Assembly (NCBI GenBank): GCA_902510965.1
Contig: CABXDM010000008.1
Span: 1 to 37,271 of the forward strand
Length of the DNA: 37,271 bases
DNA from: an uncultured Candidatus Actinomarina sp.
Lineage (GTDB): Bacteria > Actinomycetota > Acidimicrobiia > Actinomarinales > Actinomarinaceae
Direction of reading: 5' to 3'
Each line of letters opens with the position of its first letter. Positions within the stretch are counted from its first letter, which is position 1. Positions 9,283-16,074 of the stretch are shown here, piece by piece. The notes beneath the pieces were generated by a model, which was not told the DNA's origin, made no database searches, and worked only from the letters and a program-made list of their open reading frames with translations. Both the position numbers and the translations under genes were made by a program.

Positions 9283-10458
9283 CTATAGACTTTTTAAGCT
9301 GGTAAATTTTTTAACACTGAATAGTAAGTAGCCACCAATAAGTAGCCCAAAATAAATGAGATTGGAATAACCGAAATTTAAGTATGTAAATCCGAGACTT
9401 ATATGAGCAACAGAGCTCCCAACAAATACTAGGCTGTCACTCTTAATGTTTAGATTTATTCCATTACTGATTGAATAATTAGAAATAGCAGAGCTTATTG
9501 CTATGTAGGTAAAGTTCCACCCAAGGCCAAGAAGATATAGACCAATTTTTAAAAATAATATATTTGTATTAAAAAGCGAAACCACACAACTAAGGATGAG
9601 TATAAGGCTCCCAATTATGGCAAAAAGTTTAGATCCATATTTATCAACTAGCTTTCCAAGAATGGGTGATAGTAAAAACATACCTAGTGTGTGGTAGCTT
9701 ATAATTGTTCCTACTAATTTTATTGTTTCTCCAATATCTTTCACATGCAAGGGTGTTGCAGACATAATTAATACCATTACAAAGTGATTCAGTACAAGGA
9801 TTTTTGTTAACAATCTTGCAGTGCTATCTAGTTCAGATAGTTTGAGTGATTTTTCTATAACTAGTTTTTTATTAAGTGCGCTATCTTTTTGAGAGAATAA
9901 CAAGACGGACAAACCTGCAAGGAACATTCCAAATGTAGCAATGAAATAACCAACTATCAGGTCAGACCCCAACCAGTTTTCAAAAACTGCTGAATACTCT
10001 CCAACTAATCGAGGACCAAATATCGAGCCAAAGACTGAAAACCAAACAGCTAAAGATAAAGCTGTAGCTTTAAAACTTTCTGATGCCACGAATGAAGCAA
10101 CATACCTAGTTTGAAGAGCTGCTGATTGACCAATACCCAAAATAAATGCTCCTATTAGTAGAAGATAAAATGAGTCAATTATCAAAGAAGAGATCTGAAC
10201 TAGTCCTCCTAAACTACCAATAAGAAAAGTATTCGATAGAGCTCTATTTTTTGAATATTTTTGTGACATCCTGTCAAACATTTGAGTACCAATTACCGCA
10301 CCAGCAACACCGACAGCATTTGGAAACCCAATTAAATATGGATTTGATGAAACTTCTCTTGCAGCTAAGACCGTGATAGTTACAGCAGCTATAAATCCAG
10401 TAGAAGAAAAAGCAACTGAGAGTAATAAATGAAAAATTTTCTTTACTTCTTGAATCAT
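9283..10458 (-). CDS. Major facilitator superfamily transporter
   Basis: This 391-residue membrane protein has about twelve hydrophobic helices and belongs to the drug/sugar MFS type. The first cytoplasmic loop is degenerate (QMFDRMSQKYSKNRAL), with DR and a run of basic residues in place of the full GxxxDRxGRR. The second half repeats it weakly (LGKLVDKYGSKLF). It lies on the minus strand, convergent with the MBL gene and divergent from metK, sharing a 200-bp spacer that contains the SAM riboswitch. No Shine-Dalgarno is evident before the ATG. It is not closely similar to the MFS protein encoded at 5653. The substrate is unknown. Confidence 0.85.
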   Translation of the reverse strand: MIQEVKKIFHLLLSVAFSSTGFIAAVTITVLAAREVSSNPYLIGFPNAVGVAGAVIGTQMFDRMSQKYSKNRALSNTFLIGSLGGLVQISSLIIDSFYLLLIGAFILGIGQSAALQTRYVASFVASESFKATALSLAVWFSVFGSIFGPRLVGEYSAVFENWLGSDLIVGYFIATFGMFLAGLSVLLFSQKDSALNKKLVIEKSLKLSELDSTARLLTKILVLNHFVMVLIMSATPLHVKDIGETIKLVGTIISYHTLGMFLLSPILGKLVDKYGSKLFAIIGSLILILSCVVSLFNTNILFLKIGLYLLGLGWNFTYIAISSAISNYSISNGINLNIKSDSLVFVGSSVAHISLGFTYLNFGYSNLIYFGLLIGGYLLFSVKKFTSLKSL

Positions 10459-10508
10459 AAATTAAGAGTAATAAATTTCTTGAACTAATTATTTTTTCTA
10501 GAAGTAAT

Positions 10509-10524
10509 TGTAAATAATTTTACA
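10509..10524. promoter_or_regulatory. 16-bp inverted repeat TGTAAA-N4-TTTACA in the MFS/metK spacer
   Basis: Perfect six-base arms (TGTAAA and TTTACA) flank TAAT. The repeat lies between the divergent MFS and metK genes, about 17 bases before the riboswitch aptamer. It could be a repressor operator or part of the metK promoter region. AT-rich palindromes arise easily in this genome, so the assignment is tentative. Confidence 0.35.
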
Positions 10525-10540
10525 CACATTAGCATAAGTA

Positions 10541-10599
10541 TGCATGAAGAGAGGGAAACCTCAGCAACCTAGAAAGCAAACAAAGGTGCTACAAATGCG
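10541..10599 (+). ncRNA. SAM riboswitch aptamer (SAM-I/IV-like, compact) in the metK leader
   Basis: This is a SAM-binding leader RNA before metK. P1 pairs TGCAT (10541-10545) with ATGCG (10595-10599). J1/2 holds the conserved AGAG. P2 is GAGG-GAAA-CCTC with a GNRA loop. The conserved CAGCAACCT (10562-10570) and AGGTGCTA (10584-10591) form P3 through ACCT/AGGT. Only about three bases join P3 to P1, so the P4 helix of classic SAM-I is absent, as in SAM-IV and SAM-I/IV variants. A T6 run follows P1, but no GC-rich terminator stem precedes it, so I favour control of translation. Confidence 0.85.
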
Positions 10600-10629
10600 G
10601 TTTTTTATAGACAAAAAATATGCTATTTA

Positions 10630-10652
10630 TCTTCATAAACCTAAACAGGAGA
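10630..10652 (+). promoter_or_regulatory. metK Shine-Dalgarno with possible sequestering hairpin
   Basis: AGGAGA at 10647-10652 lies seven bases before the metK ATG. TCTTC (10630-10634) can pair with GGAGA (10648-10652), with one U-G pair, and hide the ribosome site. The overlapping TCTTCAT (10630-10636) is an exact complement of ATGAAGA (10544-10550) in the 5' part of the aptamer. The two pairings exclude each other, which gives a simple expression switch. Confidence 0.55.
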
Positions 10653-10659
10653 AAATAAA

Positions 10660-11748
10660 ATGAATAATATGGTCACAGCTGAAACAGTTTCACCAGGACA
10701 CCCAGATAAAATAGCTGATTTAATATCTGATTACGTTCTTACACAAGCTTTAAAAAATAATACAGCCTCCAAGGTTGCTGTAGAAACATTCCTAACAGGC
10801 ACGAAAAATGGAGGATTGGTTCTTGTAGGAGGGGAAATAAGTGAAATTGCTAATATTACTTCAGAAGATATTAAAGAAATAGTTAATTTAGCCCTAAGTA
10901 AAACTATTAAAACCAGTTTTGACGATTTTGATTTAGAAAAGCTGTCAATATATAACGAACTCACTCCACAGTCAGAGGAAATTAGAGCAGCTGTTGAAGA
11001 TGACAAAAACCAAGGAGCGGGAGATCAGGGAATTATGGTCGGTTACGCCACGAATAAGACAAAATCATTAATGCCTGTTACTTTCGATAAATCAAGAAAT
11101 ATACAAAAAAGCTTGTGGGATCTTCAAAACTCAGATCCTATGCTCGATTTAGATTCAAAAGTACAAGTTACAAGTGGCGGAGAAAAAACAAAAGTTGTTT
11201 TTTCAACCCAACACCAGCCAGATATTGATTTAGAAAGATTAAAAGAACAAGTAAATGAAATTGTATCTGAACATATTTCTGAAGATTTTGTTCTAGACCT
11301 CAATCCATCTGGTTCCTTCGTAAAAGGAGGGCCTGCGGGAGACACTGGTCTCACAGGTAGAAAAATAGTAGTCGATGCTTATGGACCTTCAGTTCCTGTT
11401 GGGGGAGGAGCATTCTCAGGAAAAGATCCTAGCAAAGTAGATAGGTCTGCCGCCTATGCAGCGAGACATCTTGCTAAAAATGTAGTAGCTCATGAACTAG
11501 CTGATAGATGTCAAGTTAGGGTTGCGTACGCAATAGGAAAAGCTGATCCCTATGAGTTAACAGTTGATACCTTTGGAACTGAAAAAAAAGAAAATAGTAC
11601 ACTGCAAGACTTTATTAATAAGTTTGATATGAGGCCTGCAGCAATTATCGAGAGGTTGAGCTTACTAACTGTGGACTATAGAACAGATACACTTTTCTCG
11701 CACTTTGGCCACGATGATCGAAATTGGGAAAAAATCGAAAATATCTAG
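10660..11748 (+). CDS. metK: S-adenosylmethionine synthetase (methionine adenosyltransferase)
   Basis: This enzyme makes SAM from methionine and ATP, releasing phosphate and pyrophosphate. All hallmark segments are present: SPGHPDK near the N-terminus, the GAGDQGIM signature, GGPAGDTGLTGRK, and GGGAFSGKDPSKVDRS with metal- and ATP-binding residues. At 362 residues it is shorter than the usual 380-400. The reduction is mainly in the middle (around NSDPMLDLDSK), where other MetK proteins carry a longer loop. The ATG at 10660 has a strong AGGAGA site. SAM is the ligand of the upstream riboswitch, so the enzyme appears to be under feedback control by its product. It is monocistronic: metY has its own promoter and riboswitch. 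Confidence 0.98.
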   Translation: MNNMVTAETVSPGHPDKIADLISDYVLTQALKNNTASKVAVETFLTGTKNGGLVLVGGEISEIANITSEDIKEIVNLALSKTIKTSFDDFDLEKLSIYNELTPQSEEIRAAVEDDKNQGAGDQGIMVGYATNKTKSLMPVTFDKSRNIQKSLWDLQNSDPMLDLDSKVQVTSGGEKTKVVFSTQHQPDIDLERLKEQVNEIVSEHISEDFVLDLNPSGSFVKGGPAGDTGLTGRKIVVDAYGPSVPVGGGAFSGKDPSKVDRSAAYAARHLAKNVVAHELADRCQVRVAYAIGKADPYELTVDTFGTEKKENSTLQDFINKFDMRPAAIIERLSLLTVDYRTDTLFSHFGHDDRNWEKIENI

Positions 11749-11764
11749 AAACAAGTATTTAAGC

Positions 11765-11773
11765 TGATATAAT
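11765..11773 (+). promoter_or_regulatory. Extended -10 promoter (TGATATAAT) for the metY leader
   Basis: TGATATAAT matches the TGnTATAAT extended -10 consensus exactly. Transcription would start near 11780, right at the 5' edge of the riboswitch aptamer. No good -35 is needed for this promoter class and none is seen. It makes metY-metX independent of metK transcription. Confidence 0.65.
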
Positions 11774-11780
11774 CTAGATA

Positions 11781-11843
11781 TACATAAAGAGAAGGTTAAG
11801 ACCTCAGCAACCTGGAAGACTATCCAAGGTGCTAGAAAATGTG
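11781..11843 (+). ncRNA. SAM riboswitch aptamer (SAM-I/IV-like, compact) in the metY leader
   Basis: This is a second copy of the same riboswitch type. P1 pairs TACAT (11781-11785) with ATGTG (11839-11843). AGAG lies in J1/2. P2 is AGGT-TAAG-ACCT. CAGCAACCT (11805-11813) and AGGTGCTA (11827-11834) form P3, which is longer here through TGGA/TCCA with one bulged base. Four bases join P3 to P1, so P4 is again missing. Helix sequences differ from the metK copy while the loops and joins are conserved, which is covariation support for a functional RNA. Confidence 0.87.
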
Positions 11844-11872
11844 GCAGAAATGCAACTAACTAGTCAAAACCC

Positions 11873-11890
11873 TCTCCAAATTAAAGGAGA
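11873..11890 (+). promoter_or_regulatory. metY Shine-Dalgarno sequestering hairpin
   Basis: TCTCC (11873-11877) pairs perfectly with GGAGA (11886-11890), the metY Shine-Dalgarno, across an 8-base loop. The strand AACCCTCTC (11868-11876) can instead pair 8 of 9 bases with GAGAAGGTT (11789-11797) in aptamer P2. Aptamer folding (SAM bound) would release the anti-Shine-Dalgarno strand and shut off translation. Confidence 0.6.
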
Positions 11891-11895
11891 AACTA

Positions 11896-13176
11896 ATGAA
11901 ATACGACTCGAAACTACTACACGCAGGATGGGATTCTGATGCAGACGCTGAAGGGTCTATCACAGTTCCAATATATAAGACGACAGCGTATCAATTTAAT
12001 AATACGGAACATGCCGCTAATTTATTTGGATTAAAAGAATTTGGTAATATCTACTCTAGACTTGGAAATCCAACAGTTGGTGCACTTGAAGCAAGACTTA
12101 CCGCATTAGAAGATGGTGCAATGTGCGTAGCATTATCATCTGGTACATCAGCGGTAATGTATTCCTTAATAAACATTATGAGTCAAGGCGATAACTTTGT
12201 CGCAGCTAACCAACTCTATGGTGGTACCTACACAATGTTTGATAATATTCTTCCAGAATATGGAATTGATGCCAAAAAAGTAGACATAACAGATTTAAAA
12301 GCAGTTGAAGATAGTATCGATGATAAAACAAGAGCAATTTATTGCGAAACTGTCACAAACCCAGGACTTGTTGTCGCGGATGTAACGGCCCTGTCTGAAA
12401 TAGCTCATAAGCACGGCATTCCTTTAATTGTTGACGCTACATTTACTACTTCTGCTATTCAAAAATCATTTGATTTCGGAGCAGATATAGTTGTCTATTC
12501 TTTAACAAAATGGATGTCTGGCCACGGAAGAGTTATCGCGGGCGCAGTTATTGAAAAAGGTGGTTTTGACTGGGGGAACGGCAACTTCCCTCTTTATGAT
12601 AAACCAGACAGTAGCTACGGTAATATGCGTTGGGGGCATGACCTAGGAGATCTTGGAAATGTAGCATATTCTTTGAGACTAAGAACTGTACCTCTTAGAA
12701 ATCTTGGTGCAAACATGTCACCTGATACTGCTTTTGAGGTGATGTCTGGACTTGAGACTCTCAGCCTGAGAATGGAAAGACATTGTAGCAATGCTAAAAA
12801 GGCAGCAGAGTTTCTTTCAGCTCACGATTCGGTTGAATGGGTTAGATTTCCCGGCCTTGAAGGAGATCCGTCGTATGAATTATCAGAAAAATACCTTAAT
12901 GGAACTGGTGGAACCATGGTAGTTTTTGGAATAAAAGGAGGTAAGGATTCTGGGCAAAAATTTATTGATAACTTAAAAATGTTTCGACATGTAGCAAATG
13001 TTGGAGATACTAGGTCTTTAGCAATCCATCCTGCTTCTACGACTCATTCTCAGCTAGATGATGAGGCTTTAGTTGCGGCTGGATCACCACCAGAGCTTGT
13101 GAGGCTATCCATAGGTATTGAGAACATAGAAGATATCATTGAAGATCTTTCACAGGCACTTGAAAGTACAAAATAA
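11896..13176 (+). CDS. metY: O-acetylhomoserine sulfhydrylase (PLP-dependent)
   Basis: This enzyme replaces the acyl group of O-acetylhomoserine with sulfide to give homocysteine, the direct-sulfhydrylation route to methionine. It belongs to the Cys/Met-metabolism PLP family. The PLP lysine is K205 in SLTKWMSGHG. SSGTSA near residue 81 is the cofactor phosphate loop, and D180 lies in the LIVDATF strand. At 426 residues it has the usual MetY length, longer than MetB or MetC at about 390. The neighbouring metX makes the matching acetylated substrate, which supports MetY over MetZ. The ATG has a strong GGAGA site within a riboswitch-controlled hairpin. Confidence 0.95.
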   Translation: MKYDSKLLHAGWDSDADAEGSITVPIYKTTAYQFNNTEHAANLFGLKEFGNIYSRLGNPTVGALEARLTALEDGAMCVALSSGTSAVMYSLINIMSQGDNFVAANQLYGGTYTMFDNILPEYGIDAKKVDITDLKAVEDSIDDKTRAIYCETVTNPGLVVADVTALSEIAHKHGIPLIVDATFTTSAIQKSFDFGADIVVYSLTKWMSGHGRVIAGAVIEKGGFDWGNGNFPLYDKPDSSYGNMRWGHDLGDLGNVAYSLRLRTVPLRNLGANMSPDTAFEVMSGLETLSLRMERHCSNAKKAAEFLSAHDSVEWVRFPGLEGDPSYELSEKYLNGTGGTMVVFGIKGGKDSGQKFIDNLKMFRHVANVGDTRSLAIHPASTTHSQLDDEALVAAGSPPELVRLSIGIENIEDIIEDLSQALESTK

Positions 13177-14245
13177 CAATATATCTAAATTCCAGATACC
13201 GCATTTTAAATTAGATTCCGGCGAAGTTCTGGATGATATAGAAGTTGCCTATACGACGTATGGGCAACTATCTTATTCTGGAGATAATGCAATACTCATA
13301 TTTCACGCCCTTACGGGTAGTCACTTACTAGCAGGTAATTACGAGCAGTTCCATGATAAAACTTTACCATGGAATGAAGAGCTTGAAATTGGCTGGTGGG
13401 ATGATTTTGTAGGTCCCGAAAAAATGATTGATACGAATAAGTATTTTGTTGTTTGTGCAAATTACTTAGGTGGCTGTTATGGATCAACAGGACCAAATAA
13501 TTATCAATTGAGTGAAGAACAAAATTTTCCAGAGATAACGTTTAGAGATATCGAAAACACACAAAAAGAATTATTAGACCACCTCGGCGTCAAGATTTTA
13601 CATGCAGTGGTGGGTCCTTCTATAGGAGGTTTGATGGCTCTTGAATTTGCTGCTAGATTTCCTAATTTTGTTAATAAAATAATCTCAATTTCTAGTGGAC
13701 TAAAAGTCTCAACTCTACAGTTACTTCACAATCTCGAGCAGGCATATGTACTAAATTTAGGTAGTGATTCAAAAGAGAGAAAAAAAGACTATCTTGCTCT
13801 AGCCAGAATGGTTGCCCATAAAACATACATATCACTTGAACTACTTTCCAAGAGAGCAAAAGATGAAACAGAGTATACCGAAGATTATTTAGATAATTTT
13901 ATTAAAACCTCTGAAGAGTCTTATATGATACACCAAGGTGAAAAATTTACTGAAAGATTCACTAATGAGTCGTATCTATCAATTATTAGAGGCTGGCAAA
14001 ATTTTAGGTTAACTGAAAGCACTTTACAAAACATATCATCAAAAGATGTCTTAATTTTAAGCGTTGATTCAGATGTGTGCTTTTACCCGGAGCAACAAAT
14101 AAATTTAGCAAATGTTCTGAAAGAACAAAATTGTAATGTGCAGATCGAACATTTTGTCTCTGAAAAGGGACATGATAGTTTCCTCCTCGAACCTAGTTTG
14201 TACGAGTCACCTATCAAAAATTTTCTGAATGTTCGCGAAAATTAA
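13139..14245 (+). CDS. metX: Homoserine O-acetyltransferase (alpha/beta hydrolase fold)
   Basis: This enzyme acylates homoserine, most likely from acetyl-CoA, giving the substrate for MetY. The alpha/beta-hydrolase nucleophile is S161 in VVGPSIGG. A plausible acid is in SVDSDVCFYP and the catalytic His is in KGHDSF near the C-terminus. LIFHALTGS and YLGGCYGSTGP are MetX-family segments. The start is uncertain. TTG at 13139 overlaps metY by 38 bases, TTG at 13160 overlaps it by 17, and neither has a strong Shine-Dalgarno. Overlap with metY implies co-transcription and shared SAM-riboswitch control. Some MetX-type proteins use succinyl-CoA, and I cannot rule that out. Confidence 0.92.
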   Translation: MKIFHRHLKVQNNNISKFQIPHFKLDSGEVLDDIEVAYTTYGQLSYSGDNAILIFHALTGSHLLAGNYEQFHDKTLPWNEELEIGWWDDFVGPEKMIDTNKYFVVCANYLGGCYGSTGPNNYQLSEEQNFPEITFRDIENTQKELLDHLGVKILHAVVGPSIGGLMALEFAARFPNFVNKIISISSGLKVSTLQLLHNLEQAYVLNLGSDSKERKKDYLALARMVAHKTYISLELLSKRAKDETEYTEDYLDNFIKTSEESYMIHQGEKFTERFTNESYLSIIRGWQNFRLTESTLQNISSKDVLILSVDSDVCFYPEQQINLANVLKEQNCNVQIEHFVSEKGHDSFLLEPSLYESPIKNFLNVREN

Positions 14246-14263
14246 CCTTATTTTTTGTTGCAA

Positions 14264-14292
14264 TTAACTAATAAAATCATTATTTTTATATA
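14264..14292 (+). promoter_or_regulatory. Candidate promoter for the structured RNA / tRNA-Thr
   Basis: TTAACT (14264-14269) and TATATA (14287-14292) are separated by 17 bases, giving a predicted start near 14299. This would begin transcription just before three short hairpins and the tRNA. The -35 match is only 4 of 6. Confidence 0.35.
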
Positions 14293-14298
14293 ACTATC

Positions 14299-14375
14299 TC
14301 AAATGAAATCGAAAGATTGAAAACAAGATAGTACGAGAGTCCCAGAAGGTCGCAAGATCAACTGGGATTTTCACT
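14299..14375 (+). ncRNA. Candidate small structured RNA with GNRA-capped hairpins, ending in terminator-like stem
   Basis: The spacer after metX contains AATC-GAAA-GATT (14307-14318), then a short AC-GAGA-GT (14333-14340). A long hairpin at 14336-14371 overlaps the second of these. Its outer stem centres on TCCCAG/CTGGGA and extends through G-U and A-U pairs. It has a symmetric AA/AA internal loop, an inner GGTC/GATC stem and a GCAA loop, with TTTT and then TTTTT following. It could be a small RNA with its own terminator, a leader of the tRNA, or simply the metX terminator. I do not recognise a known family. Confidence 0.4.
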
Positions 14376-14396
14376 TTTTAAGAGACCCCAACTATT

Positions 14397-14468
14397 GCCG
14401 AGGTAGCTCAGTGGTAGAGCAGCTCACTCGTAATGAGCAGGCCGAGGGTTCAATTCCCTCCTTCGGCT
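14397..14468 (+). tRNA. tRNA-Thr (anticodon CGU)
   Basis: A full cloverleaf folds. The acceptor is GCCGAGG with CTTCGGC, the D-arm is GCTC/GAGC, and the anticodon stem is GCTCA/TGAGC around loop CTCGTAA, so the anticodon is CGU and the codon read is ACG. The T-arm is GAGGG-TTCAATT-CCCTC, with a five-base variable loop. The discriminator is T, and the 3' CCA is not encoded, since CAAAA follows. It lies alone between metX and a small membrane-protein gene. Confidence 0.96.
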
Positions 14469-14523
14469 CAAAATATCTTTAAAATTTAATCGTATTTTAT
14501 AAATAACTAACTAGTCTTTTTAT

Positions 14524-14784
14524 GTGAAAAAATTAATTATGTATATAAGTGTTTGGAGTCTAATTTTTCCTGCGATGGCGTTAGCTGATGATCACAATGG
14601 TGAGAATGAGCTACCAATTCCGGCAATAGTAATTGAGGAAGAAATTGAAGAACCTGAAGATCCTGCATGGACTTACAAATTTCTTATTCCTACATCAGTT
14701 GCAATCGCAACCTTAGTAATTCTTGGAAACGTAGTTCAGTATTTTCGACAGGTAACGAGAAAACGATATAAGGTAAAAGAATAA
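14524..14784 (+). CDS. Small predicted membrane protein with signal peptide, unknown function
   Basis: I do not recognise this 86-residue protein. It opens with a basic start and a hydrophobic stretch ending ALADD, which looks like a cleavable signal peptide of about 21 residues. A strongly acidic segment (many Glu, residues 26-46) follows. A single transmembrane helix spans about residues 51-69, and the tail is basic (RKRYKVKE). This predicts a short acidic extracytoplasmic domain anchored with its C-terminus in the cytoplasm. The start is taken as GTG at 14524, and an internal ATG at 14539 would shorten the signal peptide. It sits 22 bases before tilS on the same strand, so it may be co-transcribed with it. 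Confidence 0.65.
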   Translation: MKKLIMYISVWSLIFPAMALADDHNGENELPIPAIVIEEEIEEPEDPAWTYKFLIPTSVAIATLVILGNVVQYFRQVTRKRYKVKE

Positions 14785-14805
14785 TAAAAGTATTCTCGGT
14801 GTTGA

Positions 14806-16074
14806 ATGTCTAACCCAATCGAAGAAAAATTCTTATCAAGCTTTGATATTAACAAGAAATACGTTGTGGCTTTAAGTGGCGGTGTAGACAGTGCTGTATT
14901 GGCTTTCTTAGCTACTAAGTATTCTAAAAATGTAAGAAGTGTTTTTGTCAATCACAACCAAAATCATTCAAGTGACTTAGAACTACAAGCAAAATCTATT
15001 GCTAACCGGCTAGGTATTGCTTTTGTCTCACTACAAACCTCTTTAGAGCCCAATGCATCTGAAACACAAATGAGAAATGTGAGAATGAAAGAATTGAACA
15101 TGAACATTGAAGAAGAAGAATATCTCTTATTTGGACACACCCTATCTGATAGAGTTGAAACATTCTTTATGAATTTATTTAGAGGTACACGTTTACATGG
15201 TTTAAAGTCAACTCCCATGCAGGTGAACAAAATACTAAGACCCTTATTGGATATATCCAAGCAAGAAGTCATTATCTATGCTGAAAAAAACAAAATCAGT
15301 TACCTTGATGATGAAACAAATTTTGATAATCAAATAAATAGAAATTGGATTAGAAATGTTATTTTTGACGAGGTCAAAGAAAGATTTACCGGTTCATTAG
15401 AAGATAAAATCAATCAAATAATTAGCGAGGTAGAGTATGCACTTCCAGGAGAAACAAAGTTTTTAAAATTTATTAAGTCAAGCAAAGGGTATGTTGAGAT
15501 TCCAATCTCTATGATAAATTTTAATAATCCTGAATTATTATCATCTTTCTCAATTATTGCAAAACTACTAGGCATGTCAGGAATGGAGTCAAAGGATATC
15601 GATAAAATAAAAGAAGTCATTGCTTCTGGTAACCAAGTATCTTTTTATGGAGACTGGTTTTGCTTGAAATCATCCTCACTTTTAATTTTTGTTAACAAAC
15701 ATCTTTGGTGCGAACAATCTAACCAAGACAAATTAAGTTATGGATATTTAAATCTTGTAAAAGTTGAAAAGGTAACGTCTCACAATAGGTGGAATTTAGC
15801 AATTCCACCTCTAAGTAAAAACATTTCTACGAGGACGCTAGAGAGTGGTGACAAGATAAGGGCTAATGGAACTGACCAAAAAGTATCTGAAGTTATGCGG
15901 TCTTTTGGTATTAAAGGATTAATGAAAGAGGTTTGGCCGATGATGGTTCTCGATGATGAAATAATTTGGCTTCCAGGAATAAGAAAGTCAGACGCAGCTC
16001 TTGACTTCCATAAAGAGAATTATTCACATATAATAAGTGCTTCTGTAGAAAAGGGTAAAATTGAAAATTTCTAA
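14806..16074 (+). CDS. tilS: tRNA(Ile)-lysidine synthase
   Basis: This enzyme adds lysine to C34 of tRNA-Ile(CAU), letting it read AUA instead of AUG. The N-terminal PP-loop ATPase domain has SGGVDS at residues 24-29 and a second family block, GHTLSDRVETFFMNLFRG. Segments ending in NRNWIRN complete the N-terminal domain. A C-terminal TilS-type domain (SGDKIRANGTDQKVSEVMRSFGI) is present, so at 422 residues it is the full-length form. No Shine-Dalgarno is clear before the ATG. It overlaps hpt by 14 bases, the usual tilS-hpt-ftsH order. Confidence 0.95.
   Translation: MSNPIEEKFLSSFDINKKYVVALSGGVDSAVLAFLATKYSKNVRSVFVNHNQNHSSDLELQAKSIANRLGIAFVSLQTSLEPNASETQMRNVRMKELNMNIEEEEYLLFGHTLSDRVETFFMNLFRGTRLHGLKSTPMQVNKILRPLLDISKQEVIIYAEKNKISYLDDETNFDNQINRNWIRNVIFDEVKERFTGSLEDKINQIISEVEYALPGETKFLKFIKSSKGYVEIPISMINFNNPELLSSFSIIAKLLGMSGMESKDIDKIKEVIASGNQVSFYGDWFCLKSSSLLIFVNKHLWCEQSNQDKLSYGYLNLVKVEKVTSHNRWNLAIPPLSKNISTRTLESGDKIRANGTDQKVSEVMRSFGIKGLMKEVWPMMVLDDEIIWLPGIRKSDAALDFHKENYSHIISASVEKGKIENF

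Noticed and set aside
10595-10606. T6 run after aptamer P1 as an intrinsic terminator for metK
   Set aside because: No stable GC-rich hairpin ends before the T-run, and P1 is only five base pairs. Translational control is a better fit.
14299-14375. 4.5S/SRP RNA, third SAM riboswitch or ribozyme in the spacer before tRNA-Thr
   Set aside because: The SRP GGAAGNAGC loop is absent, there is no AGCAACC/GGTGC core, and no CUGATGA hammerhead core. Left as an unassigned structured RNA.
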